Assembly: GCF_014898055.3 (NCBI RefSeq)
Contig: NW_026555331.1
Span: 110,295,194 to 110,359,193, forward strand
Direction of reading: 5' to 3'
From: Talpa occidentalis
Taxonomy: Eukaryota; Chordata; Mammalia; Eulipotyphla; Talpidae
DNA length: 64,000 nt
Part shown: piece by piece, positions 36,566 through 47,529 of the stretch
How positions within the stretch are numbered: position 1 is the first letter of the stretch
How the letters are laid out: every line of letters starts with the position of its first letter
Position numbers and translations under genes: made by a program
The notes under the pieces: model-generated
Told to the model about the DNA's origin: nothing
The model's input: only the letters and a program-made list of their open reading frames with translations
Databases searched by the model: none

Positions 36566-36846
36566 GGGCCTCTCTGGTGGCTCAAGGGGCTAAGTTTCAG
36601 CACTATGTAGCAATAGGCAGCCACTGCAACAGTCACTGCAGCATGAATTCGAACCCCAGCCAGGCAGCTAACTCACATGGCCCAGCAGACCTCTCCTGTC
36701 TCACCTGCTGCTCCCCTCAGCAGTGTATTTCAGTCAATCTGCCTGTTCTGCTTCCCACTCTGTCTCTGGTGAATCCTCTCAACTCCTGCACCCCTGGCCT
36801 GCACCCCAGCTCTTGTATGTATAAATAAAATAAATTAAAAAAAAAT
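36566..36846 (+). repeat. tRNA-derived SINE
   Basis: Head GGGCCTCTCTGGTGGCTCAA and tail TGTATAAATAAAATAAATT. Exact 14-bp duplications AAATAGGGAACTGA lie at 36552-36565 and 36847-36860. The head segment CCACTGCAACAGTCACTGCA carries a short internal duplication. Confidence 0.95.
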
Positions 36847-37308
36847 AAATAGGGAACTGACATAGTCAAAGTTTAGAAAGATTATTCTGGGTACAATTGA
36901 AGAACGAGTTAGAGTAGAATTAGTAGCAGGTAGAAAGCCTACTGAAAAGAATGGAAACAAGAGATAATATTGACCTAACTAGAATAGTAGTAGTGGGGAT
37001 GGAGAGAAATGGAGATTTGAGATATATGAAAAACAAAATTGACAGGGGTTTTTGATGGTTGTGTGAGGAAAGGAGTTTTTAATGGCTGTGGAGAAAATAC
37101 CCATAATTCTGGTTTAGGCAACTAAGTTGATGATAATACCATTTAGAGACTGGCAACATAAAAGCAAGTACTATGAAAATGAATTTAATTTGGGATATAT
37201 TATTTTGAGCATCTAGGCATATAAGGACATGTTTTGAATCAGCCAGGTATGCAGATTTATAGTGAGGAAAGAGAACTGAAATGGAAATTTATATTTAGGA
37301 GTCATAAG

Positions 37309-37327
37309 CATATATATATATATATAT
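37309..37327. repeat. (TA)n simple repeat
   Basis: CATATATATATATATATATG microsatellite within the L2-type relic. Confidence 0.8.
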
Positions 37328-38167
37328 GGAAAGTGAATTAATGGAAATGAATGAAATCACTAAAGGAGAGAATAAAAAGTGAGATGGGAATAAAATGTAG
37401 GATGCAACTCTGGGATATGTGGACATTTAAGTGACTGGCAGAAGTTAGAGGTCCCGGCAGGTAGAATAAAGAAGCCAGAGATCTAGGAAGTAAACCAGGA
37501 AAGTGACATTTCTTAATCAAGGCATATAAACACAGATGGCCATTGTGGCTAGTATCCAAAGCAGCAGAGAGGTCAAGTAAAATGAGAAGTCAAGTAAAAT
37601 GTGACTTTGTGGAGAACTGCAGCACAGTAGGGATAGAACCCAGAAGTTTATTGAATAATTTATTGTATGTAGTTCCTGTGAAGGCAAGAGAAAGACTCCA
37701 GAGAACAGGTACAAAGAGATGGCATTCAGAGAATATGTAGAAATATGTGTTTCATCTGGGAGAGGGGATATTGTGGTATTTGAAAGGATGGGTAGGCTTA
37801 TGAGTGTGGGGGCAAGAATTTGTTGGAGTTCCTCTCTGATGTGCTCCATTTTTTGCTGAGAATAAGTGGTTTGAAAACAGTGGAGAAAATCTGAAGTGGC
37901 TCTTGTAGAAAACAGAAAAGAGGACTAACTAGGGAAACAAGTATTGCTTAACAAAGTTGAAGACCCACTTGAAGTTGGACACTGTAAATATGTAGTGGAA
38001 ACAATTTACATGGTCAATCTAGAATTTCAGATTAGATTTTAAAAAATTCTGTTTCTGAATCAGACAGAAGGTTAAGGTCTAGGTCATATTTTATTAATAA
38101 GTGTCATTTAGCAGACAGCACAATAGAGATCATAAAGGTAATACAATAATTCCACTCTATTCCAAAA

Positions 38168-38345
38168 TGTGTGTGTGCACACTCAAATACATATTTGACT
38201 GTATTCCTCCTATGGAGGAAGTTCTATAGGATAGCAACATTTCTTTGCCTGTACCCTTCCATGGAATTTTCAATGAAAAGGAGTGAAGTTATAATTGTGT
38301 GTGGTAGTTTGTAAGGGCAGCATAAACAACTTTCATAGAAATTTA
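38168..38345. repeat. Unclassified repeat pair, copy B
   Basis: Starts with a short TG run and contains TATAGGATAGCAACATTTCT, TTTTCAATGAAAAGGAGTGA and TAAGGGCAGCATAAACAA, the same order as 34853-35040. Confidence 0.7.
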
Positions 38346-38559
38346 GACTATATTATGAATTTATCCATTTTCCATATACAAAATCCACCTCTTCATGGCC
38401 TCTATTCACTAATATTCATACCCAACTATATTAAGAGATCCCCTTCAAAGAAGTAATATCAATAGAGATGATAGGCAAAGGTTTTTTTCCTTATAAACTA
38501 TTATATAATATTAAACATTGATAGTATTGGGGACAACTTATTATTTTAAGGTATCTTAT

Positions 38560-38785
38560 ACGCAGGTAACAATTATTAAGCACTTATGGACTGGCACAAT
38601 CCAATTTAACAATCACAAAACACCATTAAATTTTATTCCCACTTATAAGTGAGGAAAGTGAATCACAAAAACTCAAGTAACTTGTCCTTGCATATATGGC
38701 TAATAAATGGCAAATGGGATTGGAACCCAGGCAGTCTGATTCGAATGGTACACATTTAAACTCCCTGCTACACTGTTTCTTTCAA
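38560..38785 (-). repeat. MIR SINE, antisense
   Basis: GTGAGGAAAGTGAATCACAA, CAAGTAACTTGTCCTTGCAT, GGGATTGGAACCCAGGCAGT and CTGATTCGAATGGT follow antisense MIR order. Confidence 0.78.
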
Positions 38786-38999
38786 AGCAGAAGTTTAATA
38801 AAATTTCTCCAAGTGAAATGCTCATTTGGAGTTTCAAAAATCTAACAAAATGGGTTGGATGGGCAGATGATTGATCTGATAGACTTTATGAACAATTCTG
38901 TATAAAGGGTGACTTAGGAAACAGTCAAGACACAAATCAAAACACAAAATAAAGTGCTTTCTTAAATAAAATTTCCTTCATTAAAAAGCATTTACTTGC

Positions 39000-39480
39000 A
39001 CACATTTCAGGTATGAAGATAATAATTCTACATCCATGAACCCCCTGTCTAGCTTAAGATTTTGTCACATTTTCTGCACTCTAATTTTGGTAGAAAATAA
39101 AACATTATAGATACTAGTGAACCCTCCCTATTACATTCTCTTCTCTTCCCCTTTGGAAGTAACCACTACTGGGAATTTAGATGTCTTATTTCCTTGTATG
39201 AATTTTACACTTTGATCTGTTTTTTATTTTTAAACTTTTCATTTATGGTATACTACAAAACTATCTCTGCAACTTGCTTTTTCTTTCTTTCAATATTGTC
39301 AATTAACTCTAAATTAATACCAGTAGCTTTAGTTCATTAATTTCCTTGTTTAATATTCTGTGTGTGTCACTTTGTAGAATAATGTAACTTATTCATCCAT
39401 TCTGTAAATGGACATTTGTTTCACTAATATAAACAACACTGCTATAAACATTCTTACACAGGCTCACCGTAATTTTATGT
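39000..39480 (+). repeat. Old L1 3'-UTR relic
   Basis: AAATAAAACATTATAGATAC, TTTGGAAGTAACCACTACTG, CTGTAAATGGACATTTGTTT and AACACTGCTATAAACATTCT are in the order of an L1M-type 3' region. Confidence 0.6.
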
Positions 39481-39759
39481 ATATTCCTTAACATGCAGAT
39501 TAACAGGAAAGAAAGCACGTGTGCTTTAATTATACAACGAAGAGGCGATCTGTATTCAAGAAAGATACAAAAGGCCATGGGTTCTTCTGAGCAAAATGAG
39601 GTGCTTTCACTAGGAAGCATTTGGAAAAGGCTCCAAAGACCCAGCCACAGCACTGCTCCAGTAAGAGAACACCCACAATTTTAGCCCTAATTACTCTTTA
39701 ACTGTTACCCAATAGTTTTACGTGCGTCTATTCATTTTCTCAACTAGGGTGTGAACTCC
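39481..39759. other. Last intergenic stretch before the CpG island
   Basis: No repeat or gene assigned. A divergent noncoding transcript from the CpG island would have to cross it, but no exon can be placed from sequence. Confidence 0.4.
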
Positions 39760-40109
39760 ACGAGCAATGAAACTGGCACCAACAAGGTGAGCCAACACGG
39801 TGTCACCGTGGAGAGCCCGCAGTGGAAGCCGCAGCAGCCTACCTCTCCGGTGTGCCAAGCCACCAGAAAATGACAGCGCCAGGCAGATAGATTAGGGCAC
39901 CCAGGTCTTAACCTCACTTCCACCCCGAGAGTCAAGAAGGCTGAGGAGGAAACGGGGTGGTTGGGGGCATAGACACCTGCCTCGATCTGTCTCCACTTTC
40001 ACTCACAAAGCCACCAGGTCAGGAGCGAGAAGCTTAGGCGTGAGCGCGGTCCCCGCCCAGAGAGCAGCTTCCCAGTCCGGCTCTTCCAGCGGTGCCTCTT
40101 AGCCTTACG

Positions 40110-40175
40110 CCAATTACGTAAAGAGGCGCTAAAGCCAACTCCGCGGCACCCAAACTGCAAAACCTGACGTGAAAT
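40110..40175. promoter_or_regulatory. Upstream bZIP-type sites in the CpG island
   Basis: A CCAAT sequence (40110-40114) overlaps the palindrome TTACGTAA (40114-40121), a PAR-bZIP/NFIL3-type site, and a CRE-like TGACGTGA lies at 40165-40172. They are about 350 bp upstream of the likely start. Occupancy is not known. Confidence 0.4.
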
Positions 40176-40369
40176 TGCGCGGGGCGGCACCGACGGCGGC
40201 CATACTTAATTCGGGCAAAGCCCCACCCTCGCACTCCATCGGCCACTCCCTCTCTGCGTCCCAGGCTTTACACCGATAAACTTAAAAGAGTTAACATTAG
40301 AGGCAGTGTTGAAGAAACATGCAAAGAGGCCTGGCTATTCATGACCCCGGAGGTGCCAAATCCCGTCAA

Positions 40370-40510
40370 TTCAAACATGGCGGCTAAACCCTAGCAGTAA
40401 AAGAGCGCTGACGCCAATGAAGTCATGTTCCAAATGGAGCGAGGCGGAGGGCAGGCGGAGAGTAATCTCGCGAGATTGAACCAGCGTTCGCTAGGCCCGG
40501 AAGCCTCGTC
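40370..40510 (+). promoter_or_regulatory. SEPTIN7: TATA-less core promoter module of SEPTIN7
   Basis: Four recognisable sites sit within 140 bp: a YY1 consensus AACATGGCGGC at 40374-40384, a CCAAT box at 40414-40418, the 14-bp perfect palindrome AATCTCGCGAGATT at 40464-40477 and an ETS/GABP-like CCCGGAAGC at 40496-40504. GC boxes (GGCGGGGGGCGG) follow near 40515. No TATA box is seen. Motif content and distance to the ATG (about 190-320 bp) suggest transcription starts around 40500-40560; the exact start is an inference. Confidence 0.7.
40464..40477. promoter_or_regulatory. CGCG palindrome (TCTCGCGAGA element)
   Basis: AATCTCGCGAGATT is self-complementary over 14 bp and contains the TCTCGCGAGA element found in many CpG-island promoters, reported as a target of BANP when unmethylated. 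It lies about 220 bp upstream of the SEPTIN7 ATG. Confidence 0.75.
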
Positions 40511-40693
40511 TGAGGAGGCGGGGGGCGGAGGAGGGAGCGGGAGTTCGGAGGGAGCCAGTGGAGGAGTCCGCCTGCAGTCGCCTGCGTAAGCGGGGCTGCG
40601 ACGCCAGGCGGCTACGCCGCGGAATCGGCGTAGGCGGCTTTGGAGAATCGGCGGGCTGCGCAGCTCCCGGGCTGGTCGCCGAGGGGGGAGGGG

Positions 40694-40754
40694 ATGTCGG
40701 TCAGTGCGAGATCCGCTGCTGCTGAGGAGAGGAGCGTCAACAGCAGCACCATGG
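40694..40754 (+). CDS. SEPTIN7: SEPTIN7 exon 1, coding part (N-terminus)
   Basis: The coding part is 61 nt: 20 codons plus one G (phase 1), followed by a consensus donor GTGAGT at 40755. The peptide starts MSVSARSAAAEERS and ends NSSTM, the short, Ala/Ser-rich, probably disordered N-terminal extension of septin-7 that precedes the GTPase domain. The start at 40694 is chosen because it reproduces the known N-terminus; its context is moderate (G at -3, T at +4). I see no in-frame upstream ATG in the preceding 5' UTR. A second in-frame ATG at 40751 has an ideal CACCATGG context and is codon 20, one base before the splice site, so initiation there would skip almost the whole extension. The exon lies inside the CpG island. 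Its 5' UTR is GC-rich and probably starts near 40500-40560, but the cap site cannot be fixed from sequence. Confidence 0.95.
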
Positions 40755-41399
40755 GTGAGTCTCAGCTTTGGGTCGCCGCGGCTCGGGCCGGCGGCACCGG
40801 ACGCAGAGGTGCTCTGCAACTGCCGGACGGGGCTCGGGGAACGCGCTGAGGCGAGGCGGGGGCAGCGGCGTGGGGACTCGGGTGGGGGCCGAGGCGGGCC
40901 CGGGGCGCGGCGCGACGGGCTCGGGGGGAGGGGAGGCGGCGGCGGTGACAGTTTGAATTGAATGCGAGCGGAGCGGCGGCGGCGGTATTTCCTGTGCGGC
41001 GGCGGGCGGGCCTGGGGAGCGGGGGGCCGTGAGCCTCGGCCTCCGCTGCCCGACCGGAGCCGCACGAGCGGGGTCGCCTCTGCCCGGCCCCGGGCTTCCC
41101 CCGTCCTCTCGTCTTCCCGCATCCTGCCCCGGGCCCGCGGGTGGCAGTGCCCGCGGCGGAGCCCCTCGTGGGGGTGGGCCTGGCGGCGAGGGCGGGGATG
41201 CGCGCGCCGGGGTGAGGTGCTGGGTGGGCCGGCCCCCGAGGGCGGCCGCGGGCGCGGAGGAGGGAGGATGCCCCGGGCTCTGGCCGCGGCGGGGACTGCG
41301 CCCCTCCGGCCGCGGCGTCGCCCCCGGTTCCTCTCTCGGGGCCTTTCCCCAGGCGCGGCCCGGAAGGCCGGTGGAGGGCGGGCGAGGCTTGAGAGTGGA

Positions 41400-43970
41400 G
41401 GATACGGAGTCGGCTTTGGGCTTAAATTTAGGAAAAATGGGAAAGAGAAGGTCTGGGAAGGGCGCCCTCCAGAGGAGTGGGAAGGGCGGAGTGGAGTGGT
41501 CGCTGGTAAAGGGAGGGAGTTGGAGAGCCAGACCGGTGAAGTTGAAGGAAATTAATTTTTGGAAATTGATCAGTATTTTCAGAAGCACTTTCATTTCCTT
41601 TCCTCCCCTACGTGTTGGAAAAAGAACAAGGTCATTTAATTCACATTTTCCACTCCGAGTTCCATTTCATACTGTGTGGATAGTAGGAAAATAAGTGAAA
41701 TTTTTGTTTCTTCTAACACTTTTCCATTTGCTGAGTTACATTTTGAGAGCACACTGTTTGAAATGTGCGTTTTCGTAGTGTAGGGAAAGATTTTGTGATG
41801 TCCAGGTGTTCGCTCAGTGACGGAAATGATTTTTGCAAGTTTATTGTTATTGTTCAACTGTAAGAATTATTTCTTTCGGTTTTGTTACTTTGATGAAATG
41901 GGAGAGTATCTTCCTGACTGCCCTTGAGAATCACACTGATTGAAAAGTTCTTTGCTTGTTTTACATATTTATATACACACATGCTGGTGATGAGAATAGT
42001 CAGCCCTCCTCGCTCCTCTTCATAGTTATAATTAGGCTATAAGGTACGGATGAAATTTGTGGACTCCTGATAGATTGCAGTGCCTTAGCTGAAAAGAAAC
42101 ACTTACTAAACCAGTTAGTGCTGCTTGGATCCCTTATTTCTCCAAATAGCAAGGGAAGGAGCAAAGCGGGGAGGGCAGGAAACAGTCTTTCATCCCACCC
42201 AGCTGTTCAGTGGGTGGAGATAGGGTAGTGGAAGGAACTATGAAATAAATGTGGAAACTACATAGATGATTGTATGGTAGCATTTTGTCACTCTGATGGG
42301 ATAACATGATGGAACCAGGATCTTTTAATACAGTTAACAAAAATATATACCATTTTAGGCTTACAGGATTGAACTTCATAACTAACAGACATTTATTTTG
42401 TGTTTAAGTCGATTTTAATTTACAGAAACGATACCTATTTCTAATTTGGTTAAAAATTTTGGTTTCTGGTTTTGATTTGTAGACAAGGTATTTGAACCCA
42501 ACTACATCAAATGAATTGTTATCAATAGATAATGTTTCAGAAGTTTGTTACAAAATTGTTTATTTGGATTTGTACATTTTCCTGTAGCAGTCACCCTCAG
42601 TAAGTTCTTGTCAGTACTTCTGAGCTAATGAGACAAGGTAGAACTCCTGACTGACCTTAGAGTAATTGTAGAGGGTTAACAATGACAATACACTCATACA
42701 CACACCCCCAAAAATAGAATTGTGGTTTCTTAGGTCTTGATAATGGGGTGTAGTCTGAAGATGAGACCAGTCAGAGTGAACATAGTGGTAGAGCAGGTTG
42801 GCTTCACACTATTTATAATTCAATGGTTTTACTATGGAGTGTATTCTGGGGTTTGCAAATAGTGTTGTTACCTGACTAGATTACCAGTTGAGAACCATGT
42901 TTCCACATTTTGCACTAAAAAGCTATCTTCAGTTTTTTATTAGAATTTAAAAAATTTTAGCTTGAGCATTGATGCATTTTACTCAGTTTTGAGACAAAAC
43001 AATTTTTGGTTTGCTTTTCCCCCCTTACTAAGTTTGGACTGTAGATGACATAAGATTAATTGTACAATGGAAACTGGTGAAGAGTGTTTTCAAGAGTGGA
43101 ATTTTAACATGGCATGATTATGAGTATGGCTTATCAGATGAGAGCATACTCAAATGTAGATTGTTGGTCTCTATAGCCATGTTTTGCAGACTGCAAGTTG
43201 ATTTAAAAATCAATTTTGTGGATTTCTACTAATAGTTTTTTTAAAATACGCAAGAAATAGAAAATAGCATATGTTGGACTTAATACAAATTTTTTTGGGG
43301 GAGGGAATTTTCATTTTTAAATGTTGTGTCTTAGGATGGGATCTGACATTTCTTTTTTATTACGGAATTATAAAAAACATTTCTAAAAATACTTGGAGGA
43401 TATGAAAAGTATGACTAAGGTAAGACTTCATCAAGGCCAATTCATTAAACCTTATGGTAAAGTTTGGAGGTCTTGGTGTGAGGAAAAGAATACTTTAACT
43501 GCTATTAAGTCCATATCGCTTTTTTCTTATTTTGAATTCATGTATTCTGTACTTCCTAAAGTTAGGGTGATTAGAGAGCTTGGAGACCTATTCCTGCTTG
43601 AGAGGAGGTCATCTCCTCAAGTCAGATAGAAACCAGGGTGGGTCCCAAAAATATATAGTATCAGTCATTCATTCTGCCCTAGACTTGGGGATTTTTTTTT
43701 TTTGGATTTTTTTTTTTTTTTAATTTTTTTTTGGTCTTGGCCTTTTGCATCACCAGAGATCAAGAGAGCCAAGTTTTGAGCGGGAACCTGGTGGAAGGAG
43801 GCAAAAGGGCGAAGGAGGCAGGTTGGCTTGCTTTCAGTGTTGAAGGTCATAGATCAGACACACAAAAAGTCGTTGTGGTTTGTACCTGGTGTCATCAAGC
43901 TTTCCAGAGATAAGAGATTTTACACATAGGAGCTTGAGATCAAAGTCTTAATAACAACAGATGTATAATA
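41400..43970 (+). other. Intron 1 sequence, nothing assigned
   Basis: AT-rich intron after the CpG island, with a T-rich patch at about 43691-43731. No exon or repeat could be named. Confidence 0.45.
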
Positions 43971-43974
43971 AATA

Positions 43975-44095
43975 AGAATATGGGCTTTGGTGTTAGACTT
44001 GGGTTCACATTCTTACTTTGTCGCTTATTAGATGTGTCAGTTTGGATAGGTTAAGTTTTTGCTTCTCTAACTGATAAAGGACCTTTTCTTTTTAA
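43975..44095 (+). repeat. MIR SINE
   Basis: GGCTTTGGTGTTAGACTTGG, GTTCACATTCTTACTTTGTC and GCTTATTAGATGTGTCAG match the MIR 5' half. Confidence 0.7.
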
Positions 44096-44754
44096 AAATG
44101 TTTACTCCAGTTCATTGTTGGCTGATACCATTGTAACTTGCTAAGTGTTTTGCATTGTAAAGTGCAAAATTTTAAAAAATGAAGATGAAATAAAAAAGCA
44201 ACATACAAGCCCTAATTTAATAGACCCAATAGATATAAAATTACACCACTATAAAAATTTCCATTTCTAATGCTCTCAATTTCTATACTTCTCTAATATA
44301 AACTGGTGAATAATTCAGATTGGCTCACCAGTCCACAGACTATACTTTGAATTGTACTGGGGTTGACCCTACTACTGTACAGAAATCTTAGTGAAAGTAG
44401 CTAAAGATGAGGTCTTGCCAAACATACTAAAATTTCTGTACTTTATAGCTGCAAGTGTTTCTTAACTTCAAAGCTACTTTGGAGGTAGAGAAGAGTGAAT
44501 AAATATCCTGCCAACATTATTTTCAACCTTTTTTTTTTTTTGGATAAGATATTCACATGACATGCATTTTATCTATATTGTTTGCATTATAAACAATACA
44601 AAGATGATCCCTTTCTCCTTTCTCAGCAATCTGTAAGTTAAACCAACTCTCCCAAAGATGTAATTTGTTAGTTCTGTTGTTTTGTTTAGTTCTGGGGCCA
44701 CATCTGAGTACTTTGGTAATTTCGTTTGAGAGGTAAGGCTGGAGGTGAGGGTTT

Positions 44755-44960
44755 CTTATTCTTGGCATCTTTTCAGTTCGGAGCTTTATAGTTCCTTGAG
44801 GGACTGTCCTGTGCAGGTAGCATGTTTTCCAGCATCCTTGGCTTCTACCTGCTAGGTACCAGCAGCATTTCCCTCCCAAGTTGTCTTAATGAAAAAAATG
44901 TCTGCAGACATTGCCAAATGTCTTGTTGGGGCAAAACTGCCCCAGATTGATAACCACTGC
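44755..44960 (-). repeat. MER5A-like hAT-Charlie fossil
   Basis: GGACTGTCCTGTGCAGGTAG, AGCATCCTTGGCTTCTACCT, AAAATGTCTGCAGACATTGC and CAAATGTCTTGTTGGGGCAA lead to GATTGATAACCACTG, the terminal repeat, in order. Confidence 0.8.
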
Positions 44961-45012
44961 GCTACATGTTGGGGGCTATTGAATTTCAGGAGATGGAAAA
45001 AATTTTCTTTTC

Positions 45013-45280
45013 TTTTTTTTTCCTTATTTATTTATGCATACAAGTACTGGGGTACGGGCCACAGGTGTGGGGGGGGGTGAGAGGATTCACCAGAGACAGA
45101 GTGGGGAACAGAACAATCAGAATGACTGAAATACACTGCTGAGTGGAGCTGTGGGCGAGTCAGGAGTGGTTTGCTGCGCCATGTGGGTTGCTCCCTGGCT
45201 GGGGATCGAACTCATGCTTCAGTGGCTGCGGACAGCTCCATAGGTTGCGTCTTCATCTCTTGCACCACCAGGGAGGCCCA
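45013..45280 (-). repeat. tRNA-derived SINE, antisense in intron 1
   Basis: Tail TTATTTATTTATGCATACAA first, head GCACCACCAGGGAGGCCC last. Flanks GGAAAAAATTTTCTTTTC and GGAAAAGTTTTTCTTCCC are the decayed duplication. Confidence 0.92.
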
Positions 45281-45494
45281 GGAAAAGTTTTTCTTCCCGA
45301 TTTAGTCCGTAATTCTTCCTCTTAGAACTCCTGCTACTTAATAATGTTTACCAAACTTGGGAATCACAATTATCTAGGCAGCTTTTTTTGTTGTTATAAA
45401 TTTGATTTATGTGCTTTTGAAGTTAAATAAGTACATTTGATTAATGTATTTTTGTAAACATATAATTAGTAATTACTAGACATACATTATGCCA

Positions 45495-45650
45495 GGACAG
45501 TATTTTTCAGAGCATAATTGATGAACTTAATGCATGAATGTCAACCTAGGTATCTTGTTAAAAGTGCTGAATAGTTGATTCACACCATATTCAATTTCTG
45601 GGAGGGGAGGGACCTAGGAATCTGTTTCCAGGTGCCTTCCAAGTTAAATA
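45495..45650. repeat. Possible hAT-type MER fossil
   Basis: GTATTTTTCAGAGCATAATT through GGGACCTAGGAATCTGTTTC resembles a short MER element with inverted ends. Confidence 0.45.
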
Positions 45651-45654
45651 ACTG

Positions 45655-45870
45655 TATTTAGGTATAGCTTATATACAATAAAATGCACAGATTTTAATTT
45701 AGTTCACTTAATTTTGGCAAATATATAAACCTTGTAGCTTTTATTCCCATAAAAATACAGAACATTTCTATAACACTCTCTTGTTATTTCCCCTGTTGTT
45801 CTGGGTAAGCACTAATCTGATTTGTAAATATCCATAGATCTGTTGTTGTTTTTTAAATACACTAATAGAA
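45655..45870 (+). repeat. Old L1 3'-UTR relic
   Basis: ATAGCTTATATACAATAAAA followed by TGCACAGATTTTAATTTAGT and ATACAGAACATTTCTATAAC is typical of the old L1 3' region. Confidence 0.5.
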
Positions 45871-46079
45871 ATAGAATTCACACACAGTTGACTCATTTAA
45901 AGTTTTTTTTCTGGGTTGCTTTTTAAATTCTTTTTCCTATATTTATTATGAAATATTTGAAATGTGAAGAAAATATGAAAGAATAGTTAAGTGATTATCT
46001 TGGTGTTTTTAAAAGAATACAGATTCTAGTAGTCTCTCAGGGACTACTAGATAAACAGTAGTTCTGGGATATGTCCCTG

Positions 46080-46104
46080 TTTTTTTTTTTTTTTTTTTTT
46101 TTTT
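46080..46104. repeat. Poly(T) run, 25 nt
   Basis: Uninterrupted T run in intron 1; no attached element identified. Confidence 0.8.
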
Positions 46105-46319
46105 AAACAAAACCATTTCTTACAGTTTTACTTTCTTTCTAAAGTATGTTTAATTTAAAATGTCTCTGCCATGATAATTTGAGATTTTTGTAAACTTTAT
46201 TGATGTAACAAATATTTGACTGCAACAAATGTCAGACACTGCAAAGTAGTAGCAATCAAGAAAGCTATAGCTGTTGCCCTATGCACTTATGAAAGTGCTT
46301 TATGTTTATTTTGGGGGAT

Positions 46320-46760
46320 GTAGTTCAAAATTCAAAAGGTTTCAAAGAGGTATGTAGTAAAATCTCTTTAGTCACTCATTTTCCTACTTTTCAGGCAAGG
46401 TAATGTTAACAGATTCTTACCATGTTCTTCTGAGGATAATTTTTGCATGTACAGACAAAAAATATATCTGTTGTGTCCCACTCATGGTGGCGTCATATAT
46501 CTACATATATTTATATATCTCTCCTTCCTCACCTTAACTCCACACCCACTTAATGTATCATATTATTCCATCTCTGTGTGAGGATTCTTTCACACAGCTT
46601 TATAATATGGTTAGTCTGATTTGTTTAATCAGTCGCTTTAACTGATAGCAGTTTAAACTGTCACTTTATAATAGATGTCTATTTCCAATATTTTGCTATT
46701 ATAAACTATGACATGATCAGTAATTTGGGACAGTGATCATTTTACATGTGTATCTAAGTG
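46320..46760 (+). repeat. Old L1 3'-UTR relic
   Basis: AGTCACTCATTTTCCTACTT, CCATCTCTGTGTGAGGATTC and TTTTGCTATTATAAACTATG suggest an L1M-type 3' region. Confidence 0.45.
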
Positions 46761-46849
46761 TTTTTGAACTCTTTAACACAAGACAGTATCAGTTAAAACG
46801 ATAGTATAAATGTTAAGTCATTACTAGCTTATGACTTCAACACTCAGGT

Positions 46850-46924
46850 TCATTCATTTAACAAAACATGTTTTTCTTGCCTACTGTATGTTGGGTACAT
46901 GGGAAACTGAGTTAAATGCTGTGA
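46850..46924 (-). repeat. L2 3' end fragment, antisense
   Basis: TTCATTCATTTAACAAAACA then TTGCCTACTGTATGTTGGGT is the terminal L2 segment in antisense. Confidence 0.55.
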
Positions 46925-47105
46925 CAGTAGAGAGGCATGGCTGATTAAGAGATTAAGTTCTGAAGTTACGCCTGGTTTCACATACCAAGTGTAAAGCTTA
47001 ACTGAACCTTGGGCAGATAATCAAAATTTTTCATTTTCCTCCTCTGCAAAGTGGGAATCATGAAGCTATTTATTAGACAATTAAATGAAATAATATGTGA
47101 CAGAT
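46925..47105 (+). repeat. MIR SINE
   Basis: ACTGAACCTTGGGCAGATAA, CATTTTCCTCCTCTGCAAAG and TGGGAATCATGAAGC are MIR landmarks. Confidence 0.7.
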
Positions 47106-47109
47106 CTCT

Positions 47110-47330
47110 AGTGTGATTTGCACTCTATGCCTAAGTTTGTACTCCTTTTGCCTAAGTACTCTAACAAGCACTCAGATAATAGCTTTTTTAAATTGTCAGA
47201 CTGTAAGACAATTGACTGTTTACTTATCTGCGTCAGTTGTAAGTTTCATAAAGTCAAGGACTGTTTTCACTTTTGTGTTTCTGATCTGGCATTTGTTCAG
47301 GAAGTCATCTGTGGTTTGATTTAAAGGTAT
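47110..47330 (+). repeat. L2 fragment, sense
   Basis: GTTGTAAGTTTCATAAAGTC then AAGGACTGTTTTCACTTTTG corresponds to the L2 segment before its 3' terminus. Confidence 0.5.
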
Positions 47331-47529
47331 ATATACTGTGTGAGTACAGAACAGTTTATTCAAACTGGGAAGGGCAAATCTTTAAATATGGCTAGGAATG
47401 ATTATTCAGAGGAGGAGAAAGAGGAAGGATACTTATTCTAGGCTAAGAAATCATACTAGTATCTGGATATGAGGCTAGAGAAGTAAGCAGAGATCGTGAT
47501 GTGCTGCTTTAGAGGTCAAAAAAAAAATA

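Larger units (their letters stand above)
36364..38000 (-). repeat. Antisense L2-type relic continuing beyond the L1 and SINE insertions
   Basis: AGACAGAGGGAGCAACAAGG, AGAAAGATTATTCTGGGTAC, GGCAACTAAGTTGATGATAA, GACATGTTTTGAATCAGCCA and GCAGCAGAGAGGTCAAGTAA follow antisense L2 order in weathered form. The SINE at 36566-36846 interrupts it, and a (TA)n run lies at about 37309-37327. Confidence 0.55.
39760..41370. promoter_or_regulatory. SEPTIN7: CpG island over the SEPTIN7 promoter and first exon
   Basis: CpG dinucleotides, nearly absent in the flanking AT-rich DNA, become frequent from about 39760, are densest between 40420 and 41380 and stop abruptly where AT-rich intron sequence begins. The island covers the presumed start site, exon 1 and about 600 bp of intron 1. 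This is the usual organisation of a broadly expressed mammalian gene. Open frames on both strands here are by-products of high GC content. Edges were judged by eye. Confidence 0.93.

Noticed and set aside
39760..40370. Divergent lncRNA from the CpG island
   Set aside because: Such transcripts are common at promoters of this type, but I could not place an exon; the GTGAGT-like minus-strand site near 40005 has a poor exon-side context.
40391..41594. Long open frames on both strands over the CpG island (up to 285 codons)
   Set aside because: Stop codons are rare in GC-rich DNA. The products are Pro/Arg/Gly-rich with no family resemblance, and only the short SEPTIN7 frame from 40694 is supported by homology and a splice donor.
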